Source of the DNA: Pseudidiomarina indica
GTDB taxonomy: Bacteria > Pseudomonadota > Gammaproteobacteria > Enterobacterales > Alteromonadaceae
NCBI RefSeq assembly: GCF_900104245.1
Contig: NZ_FMXN01000006.1
Span: 62,001-126,000 of the forward strand
Length of the DNA: 64,000 nucleotides
Reading direction: 5' to 3'
Shown here: positions 42,128 to 51,254 of the stretch, piece by piece
Layout of the letters: each line of letters starts with the position of its first letter
How positions within the stretch are numbered: the first letter of the stretch is position 1
Program-made: the position numbers and the translations under genes
The notes under the pieces: generated by a model
What the model saw: the letters and a program-made list of their open reading frames with translations, nothing else
Told to the model about the DNA's origin: nothing
The model's database searches: none

Positions 42128-44578
42128 TTAAATCAACTCGTTGGTGACGAGCTGTTGGACAGACTGTCGAATCGTTTGCATCACTGCAGGTTCAAGTAAT
42201 AAGTCCACCTCGTCACTCAGCTCTCCGACACGATGATCAGCAAGAATATCGCCCGAATCGGTCAGGTTGAAATAGCCTTCAGCCTTTAACGTCGCCACCA
42301 AAGTGCTCAATACTTTTTTATCGAAGAATTCAGGGGCACTGATGCCATGAATCGCACTGAGCCGTTCCGCCAATTGCACCGCGTACTGCTCAAGATCATT
42401 GCGTGAAATCGGCTGTGCTTGCTGCAGCAGCTCCAACACAATGGCGTAGCGTTGCGCCGTTTCACTTGAACTGCGGGCCAATAGCACCAACTGGGCATAC
42501 GCCTGCGAATCGCGCTGTGCCACTCGATACTGAGCGTCGCCGACATGCTGGATTAACCCGAGCTGGACAAACTGCTCCAACAAGGCGCGCACCCACAAGC
42601 CCATGTCTTCAGCCCGATGACTGATAAACAACTCCTGCTGCAATAGTGGGTGTAACTGGGTTAACAGTTGTTCCGCTTGGTCTGCATGAAAACGCTTATG
42701 CCCTAGCGCAAAGGCGGCAAGCAGTGCGGGAACAATCATCATATGAATAATATTATTGCGATAATAGGTCATGGCAATGGCAGTTGTACCATCGAGCCGG
42801 ATCAACTCCCCAATCCCATCATTTTCGACAATAAACTTGTCATGTTTTTTCGCCAACTCCCACAAGGCATCGCCGTCCATCTCGGGGACATAAGCTTGGC
42901 GGCTATAGGGAACTTCACGCAACAACTGCGTGTAGAGATTCAATTGGTTCACTAACTTCTCACGCGATAACGCATGCTGCTCGGAACTTAAGATTGCCAA
43001 CGCACATAAATTCACACTATTCAGGGCCGCAGCGTCGTTAATATGGTACATGATCTGATTGGCTAGCAGGTTCACCGTCGGCGTGAGCCACTTGGGTCGC
43101 TCGGGCTCTTCGGCACCAGTCGTAATGGAGTCACGCCAATCAGGCTGTAATTGCTCCAGCGTCTCTCCCAAATTGATGGGTTTTCCAAAACATACATAAC
43201 CATGACCAAAATTACGTAAATGGCGCAAGCTGCTAAGTACCTGCCAAACGGACTCTTTGTCCTTCGACTTGCCTTTTAATTCCTTCAGGTAGGTGCCCAC
43301 TTCCATCACGTGCTCGTATCCCAGATACACAGGCACCAATGACATCGGACGATTTTGACCACGCAGCATCCCTTGCACCGTCATCGCAATCATGCCGGTT
43401 TTAGGTGGCAGTAAACGCCCGGTTCGGCTCCGTCCCCCTTCGGTAAAGTACTCAACCGGGTAGCCTTTTTGGAATAAGCGATTCAAATACTCGCGAAATA
43501 CCGTGGAATACAATTTGTTGCCCCGGAAGCTTCGTCGAATAAAAAATGCACCACCGCGGCGGAACAAGGGCCCCGCTGGGAAAAAGTTAAGGTTCACGCC
43601 TGCGGCAATATGCGGGGGGACAAGCCCTTCTTTATAGATCACATAACTCAGCAGCAAATAGTCCATGTGAGAACGATGGCACGGCACGTAGACAATTTCA
43701 TGGCCTGCTTCGGCCAGTTCACGCACGCGTTCACTGCCTTCTATATGGATACCGTTATAGATTCGGCTCCAGCACCACGTCATAAAGCGGTCGAGCAACC
43801 GCACCAGGGTATCACTGTAATTGGCCGCAATTTCGTGCAGATACTTTTCGGCAATTTTGCGGGCTTGTGCCTGACTGATCTTTTTACTACGAGCTTCATC
43901 GGCAATGGCTTGTTGCAACGCTGGCGTATCAAGCAAATCTTGAATCACCACCGCACGTACGGTCATTTTGGGGCCTGCGACCGCATGCCGCAACCGCACA
44001 AAATGCACGCGCGCCACCCGCGCTAGTTTATGGGCAAGACGTTGCGTGCTGCCCCGCTGTTCTGCCATAACCGCCAATTGCACCGGGGTACTCGCCCGTA
44101 AAAACACATGGCGACCAGAGAACATCACCAGCCAAAACTTACGCCACCGCCCTGGGTTGTCAATATCGGCAACCATAGTGCGGCCTTCTCGCGCTTCTTG
44201 CCCAGGTTTACGCCCCCAAAACATGCCAATGGGTATCACTTGTACATTCAATTGAGGATCGGCCTGATGCGCCGCAATCAATCGCTCAAAGTCGACCAAT
44301 GCTTGCGCGGCAGAATTTTGAGCGGTTTGGTCCAAGTACATGACGCGCGCATACTGTTGGCCATTAATCCACAATTCGCTGTTGAGCTCGGGTAACCCAG
44401 CTTGACGGATGGCGCGTTCGGCCACCAGCTGATCGGTGATCGACGTTGAACGCAAGACATAAACCACATGATTGCAGCCGGCAAGCTGCTGAGCAGACTC
44501 ATCTAAAATAAATTCAAAGCGCGTTAACCAGCGCACCGGCCAGTACATCAGCGCCCGCCAAAAGCCTTTCAGACTCAT
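42128..44578 (-). CDS. plsB: Glycerol-3-phosphate 1-O-acyltransferase
   Basis: First step of phospholipid synthesis, acylating glycerol-3-phosphate at position 1. The 816-residue membrane-associated protein has the acyltransferase motif H301-x4-D306 (PCHRSHMD), then GAFFIRRSFRGNKLYS, YFTEGGRSRTG and LVPVYLGYEHV. Position opposite ubiC-ubiA and before lexA matches E. coli, except that dgkA is missing. Confidence 0.96.
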   Translation of the reverse strand: MSLKGFWRALMYWPVRWLTRFEFILDESAQQLAGCNHVVYVLRSTSITDQLVAERAIRQAGLPELNSELWINGQQYARVMYLDQTAQNSAAQALVDFERLIAAHQADPQLNVQVIPIGMFWGRKPGQEAREGRTMVADIDNPGRWRKFWLVMFSGRHVFLRASTPVQLAVMAEQRGSTQRLAHKLARVARVHFVRLRHAVAGPKMTVRAVVIQDLLDTPALQQAIADEARSKKISQAQARKIAEKYLHEIAANYSDTLVRLLDRFMTWCWSRIYNGIHIEGSERVRELAEAGHEIVYVPCHRSHMDYLLLSYVIYKEGLVPPHIAAGVNLNFFPAGPLFRRGGAFFIRRSFRGNKLYSTVFREYLNRLFQKGYPVEYFTEGGRSRTGRLLPPKTGMIAMTVQGMLRGQNRPMSLVPVYLGYEHVMEVGTYLKELKGKSKDKESVWQVLSSLRHLRNFGHGYVCFGKPINLGETLEQLQPDWRDSITTGAEEPERPKWLTPTVNLLANQIMYHINDAAALNSVNLCALAILSSEQHALSREKLVNQLNLYTQLLREVPYSRQAYVPEMDGDALWELAKKHDKFIVENDGIGELIRLDGTTAIAMTYYRNNIIHMMIVPALLAAFALGHKRFHADQAEQLLTQLHPLLQQELFISHRAEDMGLWVRALLEQFVQLGLIQHVGDAQYRVAQRDSQAYAQLVLLARSSSETAQRYAIVLELLQQAQPISRNDLEQYAVQLAERLSAIHGISAPEFFDKKVLSTLVATLKAEGYFNLTDSGDILADHRVGELSDEVDLLLEPAVMQTIRQSVQQLVTNELI

Positions 44579-44662
44579 GCAATATCCTCAAACCAAATAG
44601 ATGACAAAAGGATACCATCGTTCACAAAATTTGTCTGATGGAAAATTTCTGCAAAGAAAATG

Positions 44663-44690
44663 TTGCGAAACCAAAACAACTGTATATACT
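44663..44690 (+). promoter_or_regulatory. Candidate lexA promoter
   Basis: TTGCGA (44663-44668) and TATACT (44685-44690) are spaced by 16 bases. The -10 lies inside the first SOS box. Confidence 0.55.
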
Positions 44691-44695
44691 CACAG
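44680..44695 (+). promoter_or_regulatory. SOS box 1 (LexA operator)
   Basis: CTGT-ATATACTC-ACAG matches CTGT-N8-ACAG exactly and overlaps the -10 box. Confidence 0.92.
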
Positions 44696-44700
44696 TATCA

Positions 44701-44716
44701 CTGTATAGATAAACAG
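44701..44716 (+). promoter_or_regulatory. SOS box 2 (LexA operator)
   Basis: CTGT-ATAGATAA-ACAG matches the consensus, 21 bases centre-to-centre from box 1, i.e. the same helical face, and nine bases from the ATG. Confidence 0.92.
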
Positions 44717-44724
44717 GTATTGAT

Positions 44725-45345
44725 ATGCGTCCTTTAACTCCAAGACAACAGCAAATCTTTGACCTCATTAAAGACAGCATCGAGGTCACCGGCATGCCAC
44801 CAACGCGCGCTGAAATAGCACAGCGGCTTGGGTTCCGCTCAGCCAACGCAGCCGAAGAGCATTTAAAAGCGCTAGCACGCAAAGGCGTGATTGAAATGCT
44901 CCCGGGGATGTCGCGAGGAATTCGCTTAATTGGGGAAGATAATGAAGAGACGGAAACCGGATTACCACTCATTGGTCGGGTGGCCGCGGGCGAACCGATT
45001 TTAGCTCAAGAGCATATCGAAACCCATTACCAAGTGGATCAAAGCTTATTCAAACCTCACGCTGATTTCTTATTACGGGTCAACGGCATGAGTATGAAAG
45101 ACATCGGTATTCTTGATGGCGATTTGCTTGCGGTGCATAAAACTCACGAAGCACGCAACGGCCAAATCGTCGTTGCGCGAGTTGAAGATGATGTGACCGT
45201 CAAACGTTTCGAACGGCGGGGGCATATCATCCTTCTTCATCCTGAAAATGAAGAGTTTTCACCCATTCAAGTCGATTTGTCTCACCAGCACTTTAGCATT
45301 GAAGGGCTTGCTGTTGGCGTCATTCGCAATGGAGCATGGTTATGA
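44725..45345 (+). CDS. lexA: LexA repressor
   Basis: Master repressor of the SOS response, self-cleaved with RecA. The 206-residue protein has an N-terminal winged helix ([25 protein letters not shown]), the cleavage site A88-G89, the catalytic S123 in NGMSM and K160. Two SOS boxes precede it. The downstream sulA-like gene overlaps its stop codon as ATGA. Confidence 0.98.
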   Translation: MRPLTPRQQQIFDLIKDSIEVTGMPPTRAEIAQRLGFRSANAAEEHLKALARKGVIEMLPGMSRGIRLIGEDNEETETGLPLIGRVAAGEPILAQEHIETHYQVDQSLFKPHADFLLRVNGMSMKDIGILDGDLLAVHKTHEARNGQIVVARVEDDVTVKRFERRGHIILLHPENEEFSPIQVDLSHQHFSIEGLAVGVIRNGAWL

Positions 45346-45755
45346 GAAAACAATTTTATCACCCTATTAACGAACAACATCATGCACTGTGGTCGGCCGC
45401 ACATGATGTGACGGTTCCTCATGCAAACCTACAAAGTGTTCTTCCACAATTACAGGCGTTGGCCCTTCGTACACATCAATGGGTCACTGTCATTGGAGCA
45501 CCTCGAGAAATCATTGAGCAGCTCGTAGCAGCGGGTATCAGCCGCTCACGCATTCGCTGGGTCTATGGTCGAGATCAAGATGAACGCGAATGGGCCACTG
45601 AACAAGCTCTATTGGCTGGAACCAGTAGCATTGTCTTGAGTTGGTTAGGTGATTTATCACACCGCAGTGAGCAGCGATTAAAAATGGCCAGCAAGGTCAG
45701 TCAAACCTATAGTTTTGTTTTCAACCCTTTACCTTCACTCACTCCTCTCCACTAA
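45342..45755 (+). CDS. sulA: SulA-like SOS cell-division inhibitor
   Basis: A 137-residue protein similar to Sul[22 protein letters not shown] parallels the E. coli QQLGQQSRWQLWLTP segment, [17 protein letters not shown] parallels RTGNYSVVIGWLADDL, and YSFVFNPLP parallels GFIMRP. SulA blocks FtsZ during DNA damage. Its ATG overlaps the lexA stop, with GGAG seven bases upstream; a start two codons earlier is possible. A lexA-sulA operon differs from E. coli, where sulA stands alone, but occurs in Pseudomonas. Confidence 0.8.
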   Translation: MRKQFYHPINEQHHALWSAAHDVTVPHANLQSVLPQLQALALRTHQWVTVIGAPREIIEQLVAAGISRSRIRWVYGRDQDEREWATEQALLAGTSSIVLSWLGDLSHRSEQRLKMASKVSQTYSFVFNPLPSLTPLH

Positions 45756-45781
45756 AACCTGCGAGTGAAGGGAATCCCCTG

Positions 45782-45806
45782 GGGCTGCTTTGCAGCCCTT
45801 TTTTTA
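45782..45806 (+). terminator. Intrinsic terminator of lexA-sulA
   Basis: GGGCTGC (45782-45788), TTT loop, GCAGCCC (45792-45798), then nine T in a row: textbook form. Confidence 0.95.
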
Positions 45807-45873
45807 TTCAGTTGTAAAAATTATTTGAACTAACGGTTTCTTTTTAACCAGAAAATGGTATTTTGAATGTGCA

Positions 45874-45903
45874 TTACCTAATAACACAATCGATAAATAT
45901 AAC
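45874..45903 (+). promoter_or_regulatory. Candidate promoter for the cytochrome oxidase operon
   Basis: TTACCT (45874-45879), 18-base spacer and TATAAC (45898-45903). It would leave a leader of about 140 bases before coxB. The rest of 45807-46049 is AT-rich and shows no other gene. Confidence 0.35.
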
Positions 45904-46049
45904 TTTGATGTAAAACAACAAAGGGGTTGTGGGGAAAGCGATTTTCAATCGAAATGCCGTTCCTTTTTCTGCTCACCTCGTTGTTCTTCAGGCTAACACT
46001 TCGGTGTAGTTGTGGATTTCCACCTTGGAAGAATAAGAGGAGATGTCGC

Positions 46050-47171
46050 GTGAGTATAAGACTCATATCTGCGTTAATAGCAGTGGCACCATTCGCTGCA
46101 AATGCACAATCGCAGTTGAACATGACTCAAGGTGTATCTGAGATCAGTCAACGCGTATACAACTTACACATGACCATTTTTTATATTTGCTGTGTCATCG
46201 GTGTGATTGTATTTGGGATCATGTTTGCCTCGATGATCCTCCATCGAAAATCCAAAGGGCACCAACCTGCAACGTTCCATGAAAATGTGAAGGTTGAAAT
46301 ACTCTGGACAGCAATACCTTTTGTCATCCTTATCGGAATGGCCATTCCCGCAACCAAAACACTCATTGCCATGGAGGACACTTCTGAGTCCGACGTGACA
46401 ATCATTGTGACGGGTTCCCAATGGAAGTGGCACTACAAATACTTTGATCGAGACGTTGAATTCTTCAGCCTGCTCGCCACCCCACAAGAGCAAATTAATA
46501 ACCGCCTACAAAAAGGTGAAAACTATCTGCTCGAAGTGGATCGGCCGCTGGTGATTCCCACGGATCGTAAAGTGCGCTTTCTGATTACCTCCGATGACGT
46601 TATTCACGCGTGGTGGGTACCCGACTTTGCCATCAAGAAAGACGCAAACCCCGGTTTCATTAATGAAATTTGGACCAAAGTAGAAACCCCCGGTGTTTAT
46701 CGCGGCCAGTGTGCTGAGCTCTGTGGTAAAGATCACGGTTTCATGCCCATTGTGGTGATTGCGAAAGAACCAGACGAGTTCGAAAGCTGGCTTGATGAAC
46801 AAGAAGTCATTGCCCGTGAAGCCAAAGCGGAAGAACAACGGCTATTAGCACTCTCCATGTCCAAAGAAGAGCTCATGAGCCTCGGCGAAAGTGTTTACCT
46901 TGGAAACTGCGCAGCCTGCCACCAACCCAATGGGGAAGGTATTCCTGGTGTGTTCCCCAGCTTAAAAGGGACCGACATGGTACTCAATGATCGCGACGCG
47001 CACATCGATATTGTCGTGAATGGTAAAAAAGGCACCGCCATGCAAGCCTTTGGCGCTCAGCTGAGTTTGCGTGAACTGGCAGCCGTCATTACCTACGAGC
47101 GAAATGCGTGGGGCAATAACACCGGCGACTTAGTGCAAGCCGCTGATGTCAATCAATTTGTGAATCGTTAA
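46050..47171 (+). CDS. coxB: Cytochrome c oxidase subunit II fused to cytochrome c, GTG start
   Basis: Electron-entry subunit of the terminal oxidase. The 373-residue protein has a signal peptide (1-20), two membrane segments (about 41-63, 83-103), and the CuA domain with ligands H186, C221, C225, H229 and M232. After a Glu/Ala-rich linker comes a cytochrome c domain (about 275-355) with heme motif C287-AA-C-H291 and probable axial M331. This is the caa3-type arrangement. The GTG start has GAGGAGA just upstream and begins the signal peptide; a longer frame from 45927 is rejected. Confidence 0.94.
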   Translation: MSIRLISALIAVAPFAANAQSQLNMTQGVSEISQRVYNLHMTIFYICCVIGVIVFGIMFASMILHRKSKGHQPATFHENVKVEILWTAIPFVILIGMAIPATKTLIAMEDTSESDVTIIVTGSQWKWHYKYFDRDVEFFSLLATPQEQINNRLQKGENYLLEVDRPLVIPTDRKVRFLITSDDVIHAWWVPDFAIKKDANPGFINEIWTKVETPGVYRGQCAELCGKDHGFMPIVVIAKEPDEFESWLDEQEVIAREAKAEEQRLLALSMSKEELMSLGESVYLGNCAACHQPNGEGIPGVFPSLKGTDMVLNDRDAHIDIVVNGKKGTAMQAFGAQLSLRELAAVITYERNAWGNNTGDLVQAADVNQFVNR

Positions 47172-47182
47172 GGGGGCCCATT

Positions 47183-48769
47183 ATGAGCACAGCTGCTGGC
47201 GAGATGACCCATCATGATCATCACCATCACGCGCCGTCGGGGCTCACCCGATGGTTCTTTACCACGAACCATAAAGAAATCGGTTCGCTGTATCTATGGT
47301 TTAGCTTCATCATGTTTTTGGTGGGCGGTTCCATGGCCATGGTCATCCGGGCGGAATTATTTCAGCCTGGGTTACAACTGGTGGAACCCCACTTTTTCAA
47401 CCAAATGACTACCGTGCACGGGTTAGTGATGGTATTCGGTGCCGTCATGCCCGCCTTCGTCGGCTTGGCCAACTGGATGATTCCATTAATGATTGGCGCG
47501 CCCGATATGGCGTTGCCACGCATGAACAACTGGAGTTTCTGGATTCTGCCATTTGCTTTTATGATTCTGCTGGGGTCCTTGTTTATGGAAGGTGGCGGTC
47601 CAGCATTTGGTTGGACCTTCTACGCACCGTTATCAACCTCCTATAGTCCTGACTCGACCGCGTTATTTGTGTTCTCCATTCATATTATGGGGATCTCCTC
47701 CATCATGGGGGCCATTAACGTCATCGTCACCGTCATGAACATGCGCGCACCTGGCATGACTTACATGAAAATGCCCATGTTCGTGTGGACTTGGCTCATC
47801 ACCGCATTTTTATTAATCGCCGTTATGCCGGTCCTGGCCTGTGCCGCAACCATGGTGCTGACCGACAAATATTTCGGTACCAGCTTCTTTGATGCGGCAG
47901 GGGGCGGTGACCCTGTGCTATTCCAGCATATCTTCTGGTTCTTCGGTCACCCTGAAGTCTACATTATGATCTTACCGTCATTCGGGATCGTGTCGGCCAT
48001 TATCCCGGCCTTTTCGCGGAAGAAACTATTCGGCTATTCCTCCATGGTGTACGCCACCGGAGCCATTGCCGGGTTAAGCTTCCTCGTCTGGGCCCACCAT
48101 ATGTTTACCACCGGCATGCCCGTGGGGGCAGAAATATTCTTTATGTATGCCACCATGCTGATTTCAATTCCCACCGGCGTGAAAGTGTTTAACTGGGTTG
48201 CCACCATGTGGCGCGGCGCCATCAGTTTTGAAACGCCCATGTTATTCGCCATTGCCTTCGTCGTATTATTCACCATTGGTGGGTTCTCCGGCTTAATGCT
48301 GGCAATGACTCCGGCCGACTTCCAATACCACGATTCCTATTTTGTGGTGGCACACTTCCATTACGTGCTGGTGAGTGGTGCCGTGTTCTCCATTATGGCG
48401 GCTGCGTATTATTGGTTGCCGAAATGGACCGGTCACATGTATGACGAAACCTTAGGCCGCTGGCACTTCTGGTGTTCGTTAATTTCCGTCAACGTGCTGT
48501 TCTTCCCCATGCACTTTGTTGGTTTAGCCGGAATGCCACGACGTATTCCCGACTATGCGTTGCAGTTCGCTGACATCAATAAAATTGTTAGTTACGGTGC
48601 GTTCGCCTTCGGGCTGTCACAGCTCATCTTCCTTTGGGTTGTGATTAAATGCGCTCGCGGTGGCGAAAGAGCACCCATGAAGCCGTGGGAAGGAGCAGAA
48701 GGATTAGAGTGGACCATTCCCTCGCCTGCTCCGTTACATACCTTTGAGACACCACCTGAGGTGAAATAA
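47183..48769 (+). CDS. coxA: Cytochrome c oxidase subunit I
   Basis: Catalytic heme-copper subunit, 528 residues, twelve membrane segments. Motifs: MTTVHGLVMVF (low-spin heme histidine), WFFGHPEVYIMILP with the CuB His-Tyr pair, HHMFTTGMP, and HDSYFVVAHFHYVL near 390. The N-terminus has an unusual run HHDHHHH at residues 10-16. Follows coxB after 11 bases; AAGGGGGCC upstream of the ATG. Confidence 0.97.
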   Translation: MSTAAGEMTHHDHHHHAPSGLTRWFFTTNHKEIGSLYLWFSFIMFLVGGSMAMVIRAELFQPGLQLVEPHFFNQMTTVHGLVMVFGAVMPAFVGLANWMIPLMIGAPDMALPRMNNWSFWILPFAFMILLGSLFMEGGGPAFGWTFYAPLSTSYSPDSTALFVFSIHIMGISSIMGAINVIVTVMNMRAPGMTYMKMPMFVWTWLITAFLLIAVMPVLACAATMVLTDKYFGTSFFDAAGGGDPVLFQHIFWFFGHPEVYIMILPSFGIVSAIIPAFSRKKLFGYSSMVYATGAIAGLSFLVWAHHMFTTGMPVGAEIFFMYATMLISIPTGVKVFNWVATMWRGAISFETPMLFAIAFVVLFTIGGFSGLMLAMTPADFQYHDSYFVVAHFHYVLVSGAVFSIMAAAYYWLPKWTGHMYDETLGRWHFWCSLISVNVLFFPMHFVGLAGMPRRIPDYALQFADINKIVSYGAFAFGLSQLIFLWVVIKCARGGERAPMKPWEGAEGLEWTIPSPAPLHTFETPPEVK

Positions 48770-49371
48770 TGACAGCCCCTAACCCTAACACCAAGACGAC
48801 AACGCGCGCAGATAATGCGCGCACCGTCCGCCGTCTATTGCTGGTAGTGGTTGGTATGTTCGCGTTCGGGTTTGCTTTGGTTCCGCTATACGAGGTGTTT
48901 TGCGATATCACTGGGTTTAATGGTCGCACTAAAAATGAACAGGCGGCAGCGAATCAACGGAGCATCGATACATCACGGACCATTAATGTGCAGTTTATTA
49001 CCCGTATCAATCAAGGCATGCCGTGGGAATTTAAACCCGAGGTACGGTCGGTGCGGGTCCATCCGGGTGAAACCAAAGTAGTCCAGTTTTATGCCAAAAA
49101 CCTGACTGACCACGACATGGTGGCACAAGCGGTTCCGTCCGTAGCTCCTGGTCAGGCGGGGTTATATTTAAATAAAACCGAGTGTTTTTGTTTTAATCAG
49201 CAACCGCTTGCTGCGGGCAGTGAAACACTCATGCCCATGCAATTTTATTTAGACCCTGACATTCCTAAACACATTCATACCTTGACGTTGTCATACACGA
49301 TGTACGATATGACGGCCCATACCCAACCCGACGTTGTTGCTTCCCTTGAAGCACGACCGACGGCAGAGTGA
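48769..49371 (+). CDS. ctaG: Cytochrome c oxidase assembly protein CtaG/Cox11
   Basis: A copper chaperone for the CuB centre. The 200-residue protein has one membrane segment (about 22-42), a periplasmic beta domain, and the copper motif C139-F-C141-F. C45 in EVFCDITG is also conserved. Its ATG shares one base with the coxA stop (TAATG). Confidence 0.95.
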   Translation: MTAPNPNTKTTTRADNARTVRRLLLVVVGMFAFGFALVPLYEVFCDITGFNGRTKNEQAAANQRSIDTSRTINVQFITRINQGMPWEFKPEVRSVRVHPGETKVVQFYAKNLTDHDMVAQAVPSVAPGQAGLYLNKTECFCFNQQPLAAGSETLMPMQFYLDPDIPKHIHTLTLSYTMYDMTAHTQPDVVASLEARPTAE

Positions 49372-49382
49372 GGATTCGTTTT

Positions 49383-50261
49383 ATGGCACAACAACATGAA
49401 AAATATTACGTTCCGGCTTATAGCCCTTGGCCGATTATGGGCGCCATCGGACTCTTTTTAATTGCGTTCGGTGCAGCTCATACCGTCATCGACATGAGTA
49501 AAGAAATTGACGGGTGGGGTTCCAACGTTTTATGGACCGGTATTGCCGTTATTATCTTGATGCTGTTTGGTTGGTTTCGCGACCAAATTAATGAGTCCTT
49601 AGCTGGCATGCACAGCAAGCAACTCGGTAACTCCTATCGCCAAGGCATGACTTGGTTCATTTTTTCTGAGGTCATGTTCTTCTCCGCATTTTTTGGCGCG
49701 CTATTCTATGCCCGCTTTATTTCTGTCGAATGGCTGGGAGGCGCCAGCAACAATGCCATGACCAATGAAGTGCTGTGGCCTGCGTTTGAAGCTCACTGGC
49801 CTCTCACACTCACCCCTGGCGGGATTGAAAGTGGCTCCATGGGGTGGATGGGACTACCGCTTTACAACACCATCATTTTGATTGTGTCGAGCGTCACCTG
49901 TCATTTAGCCCATGTGAACTTAGAGAAAAACAATCGAAAAATGCTGACCACTTGGTTAGGCATCACCGTTTTACTCGGTTGCACCTTCTTATACTTCCAA
50001 GTGGCGGAATACATTCATGCCTACCAAGATCTTGGCTTGCGATTAGATTCCGGGGTGTACGGGAATACCTTCTTTATGCTGACCGGGTTTCACGGTGTTC
50101 ACGTGACGCTCGGAACCATTATGTTACTGGTGATGTTCCTACGAGTGCTGAAAGGGCATTTCACGCCCGATAACCACTTTGCCTTTCAGGCAACAAGTTG
50201 GTACTGGCACTTTGTGGACGTTGTCTGGGTGTGTTTGTTTATTTTCGTGTATGTCATGTAG
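49383..50261 (+). CDS. coxC: Cytochrome c oxidase subunit III
   Basis: A 292-residue polytopic membrane subunit. It has YSPWPIMGAIGLFL, SEVMFFSAFFGALFYAR, and the C-terminal TGFHGVHVTLGTIMLL and SWYWHFVDVVWVCLFIFVY. ATG at 49383 chosen because it yields MAQQHEKYYVP and has GAGG upstream; a GTG five codons earlier overlaps ctaG. Confidence 0.97.
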   Translation: MAQQHEKYYVPAYSPWPIMGAIGLFLIAFGAAHTVIDMSKEIDGWGSNVLWTGIAVIILMLFGWFRDQINESLAGMHSKQLGNSYRQGMTWFIFSEVMFFSAFFGALFYARFISVEWLGGASNNAMTNEVLWPAFEAHWPLTLTPGGIESGSMGWMGLPLYNTIILIVSSVTCHLAHVNLEKNNRKMLTTWLGITVLLGCTFLYFQVAEYIHAYQDLGLRLDSGVYGNTFFMLTGFHGVHVTLGTIMLLVMFLRVLKGHFTPDNHFAFQATSWYWHFVDVVWVCLFIFVYVM

Positions 50262-50272
50262 CACCCAGACCA

Positions 50273-50488
50273 TTAATACGGCCGCGGATTAGGTTGGATA
50301 ACTCCGCTGCTGAGTAAGAGTACAACGATGATAATGGCAATCATCGAAAACAACACCCGTTGACCAAGATATTTGGTCATCGGGGGCTTGTTGGGGTCGT
50401 TACGCAACATCGCAAACAGTGCTCGATAAAGGTTGACGAACATAAATACCATGAGTAGTACCAAAATGACTTTAGCTGCGATAACCAT
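50273..50488 (-). CDS. Twin transmembrane protein, DUF2909 type
   Basis: A 71-residue protein with two membrane helices (about 4-24 and 45-65) joined by a basic loop with NDPNKPPMTKYLGQRV. It lies on the opposite strand within the oxidase locus, between coxC and surf1; this is a known arrangement for the family. Function unknown. Confidence 0.82.
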   Translation of the reverse strand: MVIAAKVILVLLMVFMFVNLYRALFAMLRNDPNKPPMTKYLGQRVLFSMIAIIIVVLLLSSGVIQPNPRPY

Positions 50489-50511
50489 GACTAAGTCCTC
50501 TGTTGTAGGGC

Positions 50512-51252
50512 ATGGAGAGTGCCGTGGGTAAAGGTAAATTATTCGTGTTGATAGCCACTGTGCTGGTAATTTTGGGTTTGGTCAAGCTGGGATTTTGGCA
50601 GCTGGACCGAGCCAACGAGAAAGAAAAATTATTCACTGATTATCATCAACGCGATGCCCACCCCGTGGATTTAAATCAGCTGGAGCAGCCACTCGAATCA
50701 TTACAACGGTTCCAACCTGTCACCCTTTCAGGCTTGTTACAGTCCCAATATTTACTATTAGACAATCAAGTTCTTGACGGACAACCGGGATACCACGTCA
50801 TTGGGCTAGTAGCAGCAGCTTTCCCCAGTGGCGAATCTCACTATGTCATGCTCAACATGGGCTGGGTGCCTTGGGGCTATGACCGCAAACACCTGCCAGA
50901 TCAACTGACGTTACCCACTCAGGAAACATCGTTTATCGGTTATTTTTATGAACCGGAATTGCATCAAGTTTGGGGCGTGGGTGGCACCCATGTTGAGGCA
51001 GAACGCTGGCCAATTCGCATTTCGGCATTAGATGCACAGGCAATTTCACATGCCACCGGACTTTCCATTCAACCTTTTGTAGTACTGCTCTCAGAATCCA
51101 CCAGCTATGGCTGGCCGCGGCAATGGAAGCCTCAAGTCATGAGCCCAGAACAACACCGAGCTTATGCCTTGCAATGGTTCTCCTTAGCCTTGGTGTGTGC
51201 CATTTTAGTGGGGTTTGCGAGCCGTTCCAGAACAACAACAATAGAGGAATGA
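50512..51252 (+). CDS. SURF1-family oxidase assembly protein
   Basis: Helps insert heme A into subunit I. The 246-residue protein has membrane segments at both ends (about 10-28, 222-240), LGFWQLDRANEKEKL near the first, GYHVIGL and LNMGWVPWGYDR, and ends RAYALQWFSLALV, the typical SURF1 layout. The ATG at 50512 is listed; a GTG at 50524 with GGAG five bases upstream is an attractive alternative start. Confidence 0.92.
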   Translation: MESAVGKGKLFVLIATVLVILGLVKLGFWQLDRANEKEKLFTDYHQRDAHPVDLNQLEQPLESLQRFQPVTLSGLLQSQYLLLDNQVLDGQPGYHVIGLVAAAFPSGESHYVMLNMGWVPWGYDRKHLPDQLTLPTQETSFIGYFYEPELHQVWGVGGTHVEAERWPIRISALDAQAISHATGLSIQPFVVLLSESTSYGWPRQWKPQVMSPEQHRAYALQWFSLALVCAILVGFASRSRTTTIEE

Positions 51253-51254
51253 CG

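Noticed and set aside
45927..46049. N-terminal extension of coxB of 41 codons
   Set aside because: The GTG at 46050 has a strong ribosome site and starts a proper signal peptide; the extension has neither.
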